A stretch of 64,000 nucleotides of DNA, from the NCBI GenBank assembly GCA_030248135.1, contig JASANC010002457.1, forward strand, positions 1-64,000, in the 5' to 3' direction. The number at the start of each line of letters is the position of its first letter. Positions within the stretch are counted from its first letter, which is position 1. A program made the translations under genes and the position numbers. Positions 25,101 to 37,100 of the stretch are shown here, piece after piece. A model generated the notes under the pieces. It was not told the origin of the DNA. It saw nothing but the letters and a program-made list of their open reading frames with translations, and made no database searches. The DNA comes from Theristus sp. LFF4_11 (taxonomy: Eukaryota; Nematoda; Chromadorea; Monhysterida; Xyalidae).

Positions 25101-28100
25101 TCGCGTTGCCAATCATCTCAACAAGACATGCTGCAAAATGCGTTCGCGCTCATACGAACGTTTATGCACGTTCTTCTTTCTGCACTTGTATTTACACCGA
25201 GTATCTATTATTATCGTTTTTTAGGTTCTGCGACTGAATACGTTTGCAGACGTGGAAAGGAAACTAGTTTCAATCGTTGTGTGGCAATTCAAAACAACCT
25301 AAATGACCCTGCCCTGTTTAGGGGAGTCGGTTCACTTAATCATTTTTGAATTCCCGCGTCGTGCAAGCAACGGCCTACCCATCTATCAGCGCATTGAGTC
25401 TCAGGACCAAAAATAAAAGTGCTTATATGAGCCAGTATACACTTCAACAAAAAAACGACCGATATTAACCGCATTAACTTGTACCACATGCAAATTCGCA
25501 CTTTTACAATGCATTTTTTGCAGTTCCCGTTCGATTACGCCGAAACGAACGCAATGCGATGGCACTCACTTGGCGTGCAATATTCGTCGCCGACGCCCGT
25601 GATGTTCCACGGATTCGCAGCGGCTGGGTCTGTGCAAAGCGCAGCGCGTGGCTGCTCCTCGGGACAGGCCTGGTTAGCGGCCTCTCCGACGGTCAGAATG
25701 TCTGTGGCGACGGGACACTCCGCTTGGTGCACGCCCACCGATGGAATCGCAACCGCCACATCGTCGGACGTGATCCAGCCGCTTGCAGGGAGGTGCGTGA
25801 AATCGGCGTTGCCGGTGTGCGTCGGATCAACGCAGCCTGCGCGTTCAGCACACACACTTCGCAAAGACGCACGTTTCTACGTTGTATGTACAGTGGCGGC
25901 CAAAACTGTTGGAACGCTGCGCGCGTGTGTGCTGTGTGTTGTGCGCGTGTGTGCTGTGTGTTGTGCGCGTGTGTGCTGTGTGTTGTGCGCGTGTGTGCTG
26001 TGTGTTGTGCGCGTGTGTGCTGTGTGTTGTGCGCGTGTGTGCTGTGTGTTGTGCGCGTGTGTGCTGTGTGTTGTGCGCGTGTGTGCTGTGTGTTGTGCCC
26101 GTTTGTGCTGTGTGTTGTGCGCGTGTGTGCTGTGTGTTGTGCGCGTGTGTGCTGTGTGTTGTGCGCGTGTGTGCTGTGTGTTGTGCGCGTGTGTGCTGTG
26201 TGTTGTGCGCACGCGCGCAGCGTTCCAAAACATTTGGCCGCCACTGTAGACAGCAATTTTCACGTCAGCAGCAACACATCGGTGTTCATGTAATGTGTGT
26301 ACGAAGAAACCGCAGAGTAACGAGTGCGCAACTACGAAGAAAATGGTGTGTCGTTGTACAGTCGAACTCAAAATGCACCGCGGTTGGCTGAGCTGCTTGC
26401 GCTTTTTTGGAATTGATGTCCGATGTTAACCAGACGGACAGTTAATGGAATCGGTTGATTATTGCCGTGTTCTGCTGCCTTTCAGACATGCTGCGCACAT
26501 GGAGCACGGTGTGCAGCGTCGGCTACCTGAGACGCAACAGTCATCGGTGATCGCTTCACCGGCCGTGCCCGCCCAGTTGCCGGTGCTCGTGCACACAGCC
26601 GTGCGCGCCAGTGCGGTGTGCGTGTTTTCGGGTGTGCCCGTGTACAGGAGAAATCCGTCTGCGTGCGAACACTTCACCGTGTACGTTGAGCCGATCGTCG
26701 CGATCTGCGCTGGATCGTGCGGCGCAAATGTGGCCGAATTGAACACGGCCAATTTGGTACCGACGAAGTCGCCTGGTGGACTGACGGCCGGTGCGGTGCA
26801 CGGAGTGAACGTCAGATCGGGGCAGCCTACACAAGAGAGACAGCGACAACGTTACTGCGTGCAATGTAAACGACGCAAATGCATAAACGCTCATGTACAA
26901 ATGCATAAACGCTCATGTACAAATGCATAAACGCTCATGTACACCGACACTGGAACATGTTTTTTTTCGGGATTTCTGTGTGTTGTGTGCATGATGGAGA
27001 GTGAGTCCAGTTGATTGGACTGGAGTGTTGCATGGTTTCACTGTGTCAGAAATATGATGTCAAATTTTTTTTCTGTATACCGAAGGCGCGAAGAGCGGCC
27101 GCAACAGAGAGGCAACGACAAAAAGGCGCTGCTGAAAACACAGCCGTTTTCCATTCCTCCGATAAAACTCCGATAAAACTGTATGAACAGCGTGAAATTC
27201 GGAGACCCAAACAGCTGTGCGCTGCGCCGGAGTTCTCTTGCGAACGTGATTATGGCTGCTGTCGGCGCTGTCCATAACTCGGCTCACCCTGAAGACAATC
27301 GACGTTCTGCGGGTCGACCACCGTTGAGCCGTTCGACCAGACGAACGCCGGGTCTGTGGCGGTGCAGGTGGCGACGACGGGCGACGTGACGACGAGGCCG
27401 CTCTCGTCGAACGCGAGGTAGGCGTTCGCGTTGCTGCAGCTGACCGTGATCGTCGCGTCGATGGTCGCCCAGGCGTCCTCGATGAACGTGCCGTCGCCCC
27501 GTGTGCTCGTCGCGTTGCCCGTGATCGTCGGCACCGGGCACACTGCACGCGTGGTTTGCAGTCAGAAATTCTTGTTCTGGTGCGCTTGAGCTTATCTTCT
27601 AAAGGGACATTCATGAAGCAATATTTAGTGATCGCGTAGCTATGTTTTACCACAGCTATGCGTCACTAAATACTGCTTCATGAATGCGCCTTAAGTTTAA
27701 AAACGGTCGGTTCTGTGCTCACGAAAAACTGCGCGCAAGGTGTATAACAACAAAAGTTTGAGAACGCCAGAAGGCGTCGCTGCATATTGACGGCGTGCCT
27801 GGCTCGCACATGTCGTCCTGTACGTCTTGCGACCATGCGCCCGTTGAGAGACAGACGGCCGTGTTCGTGCCCGTCTTGTACACGCCGTCCTCGGTGCGCA
27901 GCGCGTAGTTCGCATCGCACGGCCCCACCGTCCACACGGCGCCCACGTGGAAGCGTTCGCCCGCGTCCAACGATTCGCTCGGCGGCACCCACGTCGGCGC
28001 AACATCCGGGTCGACGGCCGTGTCTTGCGTCTGTTTCGGGCACGCTGTGCGATCATGCGAAAACGATCAGCACAATTATGCAAACTGTGTGTACAATGTA

Positions 28101-31100
28101 TCATCTACGGTATGGCCGAGTGAACATGGCAACATTTTTCAGGGTGCAAGGAGCGCGCGAAATTTGAATGAAAGAAAAAGACGTTCAGAAACCCAATTGT
28201 GTGACCAAATTGACGTGTTTTTTTAAAGCTAATTGATTCTTCGTGCTATGCTGTTCATTCTTTCTCCGTTGCACACAGTATTGAGAATTATCTTGGCATT
28301 CTTGAAAAAGACAACTCCTAGTCTGCGACGTCTGATTCCGCCTTGATGGGTTGCCTTATTAATTTGGCCATACTGTACTGTGCATGTACAGTATGGCCGA
28401 ATAAATAAGGCAGTCCTTGCATTCTCCATCAAGGCGAGATTAGTCGCAGACTAGGAGTTCTGTTTTTCAAGAATGCCAAGATAATTCCCAATCGTGTGTA
28501 CAAGGGAGATAGAATGAACAGAATAGCACGAAGAATCAATTAGTTTAAAAAACACACATCAAATTTGACACACGATTTAATTTCTGAAAGTCTTTATCCT
28601 TTCATTCAAATTTCACCTGCTCCGTGCACCCTGAAAAAAGCTGCCATGTTTAAACGGCCATTCCGTATCTGAAACGCAGTCAGGTAAGAATCTGAAAAGC
28701 TTCATAACCTGCTAAAATTCTTTTTATTCGCGTTCGCGTTTTATACGAACGCGCCGAACACTCACTGGCGATACAGTGGAACTCGGGCACTGCGTACGTG
28801 GTCGGCAGCCAAACGACGGAGGTTACATCACAAGTGACCTCGTACGGTGCGGCCTCGGTGACCGCGGTGTCCTCGATCCAGAGCCGCATGCCCGTCGGGC
28901 AGTCCGCCTTCTGCACGGCGCCGACGATCGCGCGGTCGTTCCGTTTGTACGGATCCGCCAGCTCGTGACTGTCCGTGTGTGTCGCATTGCCGATGTCTTC
29001 CAGGAGGCATGCTGCAGTATTGCGCGAAAAGGGCAAACAATTGGCGTCATTGAACAATTACTGTATGCACAGGGTGCGCCAGAGAAACGTAAGCAATTTG
29101 CACTGCTCGGCCGATTCAATGCATCCCGTTTGAGCTAAACGAACACTCGCTCACTTGGCCAACAAGAGTCGGAGCCGATATTCGGCAGGCTCCATCGTCC
29201 TCCGGAGAGGCACCTGGACACGCGGTCCTCTGCCTGGAGCACGCGGTCCTCGGTGTTGCCTAGCAGCTGCTTTTCAACGAGAAAATCGCAGGTCGTTTCG
29301 TAGGTGGCACCCTGCGCGGCATACGGCGCCGGCACCGCCACCGGCTGAATGAAGTTATCCGCAAGAGTTGTGTCAATGTCAGCCGTCGAATCCGTCGTCA
29401 CATCAGTCAGTCGTTCGCACACTGGAAACGCTCTTGATTTCAAGTTGTTTTACACTGTACTCTATCCTAGCGTAACATGACATGATGTTTTTGAGTGGAA
29501 CATTTTTAAGGCTGTTTGTTGCGCCATCACATTTCCGTCATCAGCCCAAAGACATTCCTAATGGGGCATACCGTATTACCCCCAATAAACCCCCATGGGG
29601 GATTAATACGTCAGCGACTTTTAGGGGTGGGGGTTTATTGGTGGGGGGGATTATTGGTGGGTGGGGGGGGTTTATTTACAAAAAATTCTAGGGGTGGGGT
29701 TTTGTTGAAAAATGGCAAAAATACCTTGCATGGCAGGCAAGAAAGTCGCAGAAACTTCTACTTTTCACAGAGATTTCCTTTTGTAACAGCCTTTTGTAAT
29801 GAAATTACCATTAACTCATCCATTTGGGGCCTTTGGTAGCACAATTTCACCAATGTCACTGCATTTAGCCACTGAATTCGCTGGGTATGTGTTTCAAACA
29901 GGTTTCCAATTAACCCCCATGGGGGATTATTTGTGGGGGGGATTAATGGTGGGGAGTTTAATGGGGGTAATACGGTATGTGAAAGCCCCATTTGTCGGCG
30001 TTCTGAGAGTCCTAGCAAGAAAACATCATGTGATGCCACATTTGTTTTTTTTTGATTTTTCAAATACACGTATTAGGTGTAGATGACAACGAGACAACGC
30101 ACCGCCAATGCAGTCGAGTGTGGCGACGACGTCGTCATCCCATAGCGGACCGACGCAAGTGGCGACTGCGGGCGACGCGACGATCGCAGCCGCTGCCGGA
30201 TCCCACAGCTGCTGATAAGTGAAGCGACACGTCGCCGTCGCTGTGCCGTCCACTTCCATCAACGAGTTCGCTACATACAGTATGACAAACGGTGCCGCAT
30301 AATCCCTTTGTCACTTGAAATGAAGACAGTCGAAAACAAAATCTCGAAAAACAATCAATCAACGAGCTTTTTTCGCAGTTCAGCGATGCGGAACACAACA
30401 CGAGTGACACGTTGTGAACAAGTTTTGTTTTCAAGCTGTTGGTGCGCACTGCACACATGAACTGAGTGCACTCACAGAGAAACCGTGTTCCGCTGTAGGC
30501 GATTGTCGCGTTGCCGGTCTTGTCCACCGGGCACACTGCAAATGGAAGCGAACCAAATTGTAAAAGAGCCGTGATGCTGTGTTGTTGACACACAGTTGGA
30601 AATCTCACGAATATACTTTGGCCGATGTGATGCGTCACAAACAGACTGAAGCGCCTCCCTGGACGGGCAGTTGCGCTGCACCAAAATGAACGAACGTGCA
30701 CGTGTTCGAGCTACCTTTGTGGCACTGGTCGTCCACAATGGTCGGTATCGACCAATCGCCGTTCGCCTGGCACGTGGACACGCGTGCGCTGTTCTGCGCT
30801 TTCGTCTTGTCGCCGTCGGGGTAGAGCAGCTCGGTGTTCCAGTCGCACTCGGCCGTGTAGGCGGCGCCGAAGAACGCAGCCTCGACGCCCAACGGCGTGT
30901 TCACGGGCGGACCGGGCGCCAACGACGGCGTGACGTCAATGTCCGGCGCGGTGGTGCTCAGATCGACCAACGCTTCGCACACTGCACGTTTGCAAAGACG
31001 TTCATCAATATGCGGAGCACCCTTATTGGTGCCACGATGTGGTGTCAGTTCTAAACCCACGGTCATTTCTAAACCCGTTCTAAACTGTGTTTTATATACC

Positions 31101-34100
31101 GGGTGTGTTTCTGCACGCATGCAAGCACTCTGTTTCTTCACCACAGAAAACATTTCACGTGTTTTCCAATCACAACTTAAAACATATCAATTGCTTATCA
31201 TTTATGATATTGACTTTACTTTGTACAGCATACATCATGCCATCTGGCAATATCAATATACGGCATGTTTTTTGGCATTTTCATGAATCAATCGCACGTA
31301 CCTTTCAGATTCAAAAGACTGTAGGTAACCTAAAGGCCCGTTTAGCCGTCCGTATTTGCATCCGGCACGGCACGTCACGTCACGTCAAATCTCGTTTATG
31401 CTGCAAAAAAGAGCAATCCGGCACGTCACGGCACGTCACGTCTTGTTTCAGAACTCGCGCTCGTTTACGCCCCTGTACGGCGACGTACGTCGACGTTCAG
31501 ACAGATACGGACGCATGAACGATGACGTGACGTGCCGTGACGTGCCGTGACGTGCCGGATGGTTTTAGAACACGCGCTCGTTTATGCTCCTGTACGGCGA
31601 CGTGCGTCGACGTTCAGACAGATACGGACGCATAAACGATGACGTGACGTGCCGTGACGTGCCGGATGGTTTTAGGTTCTCCCCTAAAAAGCCGTGCGTC
31701 AAAGTTCCATTTTTTCAATTTTGTTTACTTTTGCTGTTCTTCATTGTGAGCACATGCTCACTCACTATCGTCCTGAAATGAGACATTTTTTTCTGATTAT
31801 TTTCTGTATTCTCAAACAAAAATGTCAGCAGTTTAGCTTTTATTCCCTGGCTATTCACAACAAAATAACAGAGCCTAAAGGGCTGGATGCAAATCTGTGA
31901 GTGACTTTGTTTTGAAATCATAGCAATCCACAGAACACCAAAGAATTTGTCGTGCGGCAAAAAATGAGAAAATTTCATCTGCACATTTTGAGAGTCGAAC
32001 CCTGAACGAACCACTGCGCCATGGTGTCATGGTAGCTGCTGGCTGTATAGTCCGTGTTATTGCTGCAAAGCAATTGTGCAGCCGCAGCAAACTATTTGTG
32101 CACGCGCACTGTTGAAAAACACAATGTGTTTTCGCCTGTTCTTCTGCTCTGCATTCAATGAACTGCTCAAAAGATTTGAGCGAAAGACGAAATTTCAAAA
32201 GACTTGAATCTGTGGGTTGTTTCGAATTTGAGTTGCAATCTCCATTCTCCAGTTAAAATTGGTTGTTGTCGCATATATTCAATTTCAATTTGGCACACAA
32301 CTTGATTGAATTTTGCTCGCTGACGTACGGCTTTTTAGGGCAGAACCTAAAATGCAACGTCACGTCACGGCACGTCACGTCATCGTTTATGCGTCTGTAT
32401 CTGTCTGCACGTCGACGCACGTCGCCGCACGGACGCATAAACGAGCAAAAATTCTAAAACCATCCGGCACGTCACGGCACGTCACTTCACGGCACGTCAT
32501 CGTTTATGCGTCCGTATCTGTCTGCACGTCGACGCACGTCGCCGTACGGAAGCATAAACGAGCAAAAATTCTAAAACCATGCGGCACGTCACTTCATCTC
32601 ACGTCATCGTTTATGCGTCCGTGTCTGTCTGTACGGCGACGTGCGTCAACGTCCGGACGGCTAAACGGGCCTTAAGACTTCGCAAGCCTTCATTTGAAGG
32701 GACCTAAAGCTTCGCAAGCCTTTATTAGAAGGTGCATACTGAAATTCCCGTGATGGAGTTTTTGAACAATCATTTTTATTCAGAATCTTTTTATTCAGAA
32801 AATGTGTCAATATTTCAATTCACAACAAAACAAAAAAAACACTGAGTAATATGCACCAGAAGTAACTTTCCTATTTGCGTGAAAAAACAGCATGCGGACA
32901 CACCCTGTATCGGGTTTAGAACTGACCGAGGGTTTAGAAGAGACCGAGTGTTTAGAACCATCCGCACACCGGTGCCACGTGCAGTTTTCGGAAATCCAGA
33001 TATTGGCTGCGAAGGGAAAATATGGCGAAAGAGAAAACTGGCGTTCAACGTCTCAATTGTCCCATGAGCAATAACCCAACAAAAGCAAAATGTTTTGCCT
33101 TGAATTGCAAACGCAAACCAAGTCTGGGGGCATGGTTCAACCAAGCTAACTTGGCACACAGTCGAATGTTGCGATGGTGGGATCGACGAAAGCACCGTCG
33201 GTGCAGGTTGCCGTTTGCGGTTCGTCAATCAGGATGAGTCCGTCCCAAAGGTACAAATGATCGTCCGCTTCTCCGCAGGTTGCGTCGTATTTTGCTCCTT
33301 CGATCGCGAGTGTTTCCCTTGACAGAAACGTTGAGCCCGGCTGCGGGACGAACGACGCGTTGCCGGTGGTGGTGAACGGACACACTGCAACAGGCGTCAC
33401 GTACACGAGCGCACAACGGACCACTCATGACTACCATCAAGTACACTCGTTGCCAAGCACTGCCAAACGGCCAATTCATGCACGCAAAATTTATCCGGCA
33501 CTCATTCACGGAACCAAAAACAGCGCAATCCGGCACGTCACGTTATCTTCAGAACGCGTGCTCGTGTTTGTAAGCATTATTCACACTTGGACGTGCCGTG
33601 ACGTGACGTGCCGGATATAAACGTCGTGAATGAATTAGCCCAAAATCACGCGACGCACTGAGAACACATTCGTATTGCGAGATGTCGATGTCCCAAGTCT
33701 CGGTGTCGCCCTGGCATACGGCCGTCACTGGTGCCGTCAGATGATTGGTGCCGTCGTGCAGCAGCTGCTTGCTGAAGTCGCAGCTGGCCGTTTGCGTCGT
33801 GCCGGCGTCGGCCGGGGTTGCCTCGGGCGCAGCCAGCTGACTCGGCACGAACGACGCGTTGCCCTCCAACTTCGGGTAGTCGCATTGCGCTGTAAACGAT
33901 TCCACATGTGCAGGGCGTCTCAATAACAAACCAGCCTGATTACATTGGAGTCAGAAATTAGGTCAGAGTTCAAGGAATTGGGTTGCGTCTCCGAACTACA
34001 TGCTGTTTACACTGTTTTATCGGAGTTTCCTGCTTTTTCGCGAAATAAAATGAATGAATGAATGTATGAATGAAAGGAATGTTTGCGGAAATATGACAGC

Positions 34101-37100
34101 AACAGCGTCAGTTACTAATGAGCCGTTATTGCATCGCTGACCTAAATAGCAGAAGTTCTCGAGGATCGGCTGGACGATCCATTGGCTCGCGTTGCAAGTG
34201 TTCGCCTGAGCCAAGGACGCGTTTGTGCGGTACGGCTCGAGACAGGTCACTTGTGCCGTGCCGTCCGTTGGCACGGACAGACCGCCGGACGAGTAACGGA
34301 TCGACGTGTGCTCGATCTCGAACTTTGCACAGTCCGTTGACCCTGCCAGAGAAGCGTTACCGTTTGCCTCAGTGCACGTTTGAACCGAACCAGCAGACAA
34401 ACTATGATCAACTACATGGCGGCTTCTTCTCTTGTGCAGAAAGTGCAGCGAATCAGCGTGCTCGTGGCATCTGGATGGATGCCCCGTTCTGCATCGTCCC
34501 CAATTGTACTCACTGAACGTGCCGACGCCTGCACCGAGCAACGCCAACGGCGCCAGGCCAGCGCCGACCATGCCTGCGACGCCGAGCACTGAGGCGCCCT
34601 TCAGTCCGTCGTAGTCGTACAACTGCGGATTCTCGATGCCGCTGATGTCGTAGCCTTCGCCGAGCACACGACTGATCGGATCCTTCGGTGCGAGCTCGAA
34701 CGGCTGCACGCGCTCCGGCACCATCTGGTTTGCAGCACTCTGCGCCTGTGGCTGCGCTGGCTGCTGGTTCCACGGCAATTGTTGTTGTTGCGGCGATTGA
34801 CCCGACTGACCCGGCTGCGGCCCCGTTTGACCGGGCGACTGTTGTTGGCCAAATTGGTTAGGTCGTTGCCCAAGTTGGTTCGGCTGTTCGCCCAGGCGAC
34901 CAGGCTGCTGTTGGCCGGTTTGACCGGGCCGCTGTTGTCCAAATTGATTCGGTCGTTGCTGTTGACTCGGTTGCTCCCACGGCCTGTTGCGGTTGCTCGT
35001 CTGCTGCTGGCCGGGCCGCTGTTGACCCGGCCGTTGTTGACCCGGCCGTTCTTGATTTGGCCGTTGTCCGGGTCGACGATTCTGTTGGCGAAGACGTTCG
35101 TCCTTGAGGCGCTGCTGTTGTTCGAGTTGTTCTTTTAGCCGCTCAGCGTCCGCGTCGTCCAGGTCGTCGTTGTCCAGGCGGTCGCGGTCGTCGCCGTCGT
35201 GCTCATGCGCCTCGTCGGAGCCGTGCCGCTGCTCGCGACAGCGAATCAATGCGCCGCGCGGATCCCGTCTGTAGAACTCGCTCGGCCCGATGCGACACAG
35301 AGAGAATTCCACGCGGCCCCTTCTTCTGGAAAAAACCCCGTCAGAGCGCGGCTCTATTTGAAGTGTTTTTATTGTTCAGTAAAAAGCAGTCAAGTACGCA
35401 TGTCTCACGGTTTGAGTATGATGTTTTCGACCACCCTCGCCTCCCGCCGCGACTGTGCCTGAGTGACTTTCAGTTTCACCTCGCCGTTGGTCAACGGCCG
35501 CTCGGCAGCGCGACACTCACGCTTCTCAGTGAGCATCGTCTGACTGCAGCAGAACAGCTCGAGACCACTGAAAACAGACCGCTGTTCCGCTCACAATCAA
35601 GTTACATCGCCGGGAAAAGTCTGAAAAAGTTCTTTCCGGCCAGACCCCGACGGCGACCGCCGCAATCCGCGCACGATCGTCCGCGTTGCACCGTAGTCAA
35701 AATATTTACAGTTTGCCAGCCACTGACACTTCTGAAACGTTTGTACCATCAGGCATGGACGACGATACGAACACACGCACAGATACAGACTGCAAGGTTT
35801 CTGCGGAGCAAGCACTGTGCATCGATGCGTTCACCGTTCTGCAGTTGCGCTCCCACGGCACGAGCATGCACTTCTGGACGGCCGTCCGTCGGAGACGCGC
35901 GTCAATGGTGAACGACTGGACGAAGCCCCGTCCGTGCAGGCACTGCGTGCCGTTGCTGCGCACGGCGCCGATGGCGCGACGGCCGGGCTGCGTCGGGCGA
36001 CGGCGTCGGTGGCCGCGACCGGCCGTACGACTTCGTCCACGGGCACGCAGGTGCTGCGGCGCGCTGTGTGTGCCATAGGCCAGTAGGACACGCGGAAAAG
36101 CTGTGTACGAACAGTTACTTCCCGTCTCTCCTGTCCATTGGCTGCTGTCCGTGTGTATTCAAAATGAAAGTGGTACCGTATTACCCCCATTAAACCCCCC
36201 CCCCCACTATTAATCCCCCCCCACCAATAAACCCCCACCCCCGACCAGTTTCCGAATAATCCCCCCCACAAATAATCCCCCATGGGGGATTATTGGAGAC
36301 CTGTTTGAAACACATACCCAGCGAATTCAGTGGCTGGTTGCAGTGAAAATGATGAAATTGTGCTACAGTATGGCCGAATTAATAAGGCAGCCCATCAAGG
36401 CGGGATCAGTCGCAGACTAGGAGTTGTCTTTTTCAAAAATGCCAACATAACTACAAATCATGTGTTCAAGGCAGAAAGAATGAACAGAATAGCACGAAGA
36501 ATCCATTTGTCTGAAAAAACGCGTCAAATTTGGCACACAATTTGGTTTCTGAACGTCTTTTTTGTTTCATTTAAGATAGGCTTTTTCACAATACCGACCC
36601 TCCTTAGGCACAATTTCAAAAAAGTTTTCAAATTCAGTCAAATTTAAGACCAATCGAACCGCCTTGATGCCCTGAGTTCGAAAATCATATTTTTATCTTA
36701 ATCCAAGGTTTCTTTATGTTTCAAAATTGGGAAAAACCTAATTTTCGACCCCCTTGTACTAAAACTGCTCTAGCTCGCTTCTGCTTGAAGCTATTAACAA
36801 AAATCAAACACCAATCAATTCCCCTTGTGTTTGCGCACATTTTTCGCTGTTATACTATAGGTTGAAAATGTTTTTTCATGCTTTGTATTTTTAAAAAACT
36901 GCAGAGGTTGGTGGTTTTTTACGTTTTTCGGTACTTTAGAAACGTTTGTGGGGTATAGTTTCTAGGTAATTCTGAAAGATCTGCGAAAAATGTATATACA
37001 TGTAAAATTTCAGCTTCATAAAGCGTCGCCGGGACTCACACGATACAAAACAAAATGGCTTGTCGCATGCGTTTTTGGTCAATATGCCGCATGCAGGGTG

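Larger units (their letters stand above)
19120..34342 (-). other. CCP/sushi-like domain exons E8-E23 of paralog 1
   Basis: E8 34,342-34,142; E9 33,889-33,659; E10 33,384-33,151; E11 30,981-30,715; E12a 30,535-30,476; E12b 30,270-30,103; E13 29,421-29,155; E14 29,011-28,766; E15 28,044-27,799; E16 27,542-27,288; E17 26,826-26,527; E18 25,836-25,570; E19 25,130-24,861; E20 24,734-24,475; E21 24,131-24,068; E22 20,051-19,818; E23 19,370-19,120 (stop TAA). Typical domains have four Cys with Trp between Cys3 and Cys4, 74-100 residues, on phase 1-1 exons, the usual gene structure of sushi domains. E12 is split by an intron in the same place as in paralog 2. E15 appears to use a GC donor (CCAG|GCACGC) where paralog 2 has GT. 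E20-E21 is atypical. Confidence 0.85.

Noticed and set aside
25559..26391. Long Cys/Val/Arg-rich and His/Thr-rich open frames on both strands
   Set aside because: They come from a 22-bp repeat without stops inside a TA-flanked element; since 22 is not a multiple of three, every frame stays open. They also lie in an intron.
31340..32670. CACGTCACG repeats as a CRISPR-like array
   Set aside because: Units are uneven and inverted about a centre with terminal repeats and a TAA duplication; this is a foldback transposon in an animal genome.
35409..35411. Apparent stop ending a separate cysteine-module gene before the Q/P-rich gene
   Set aside because: The TGA belongs to a strong donor (CC|GTGAGAC), and the next exon restores frame and phase; paralog 2 shows the same at 56,722. 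One gene fits better than two.
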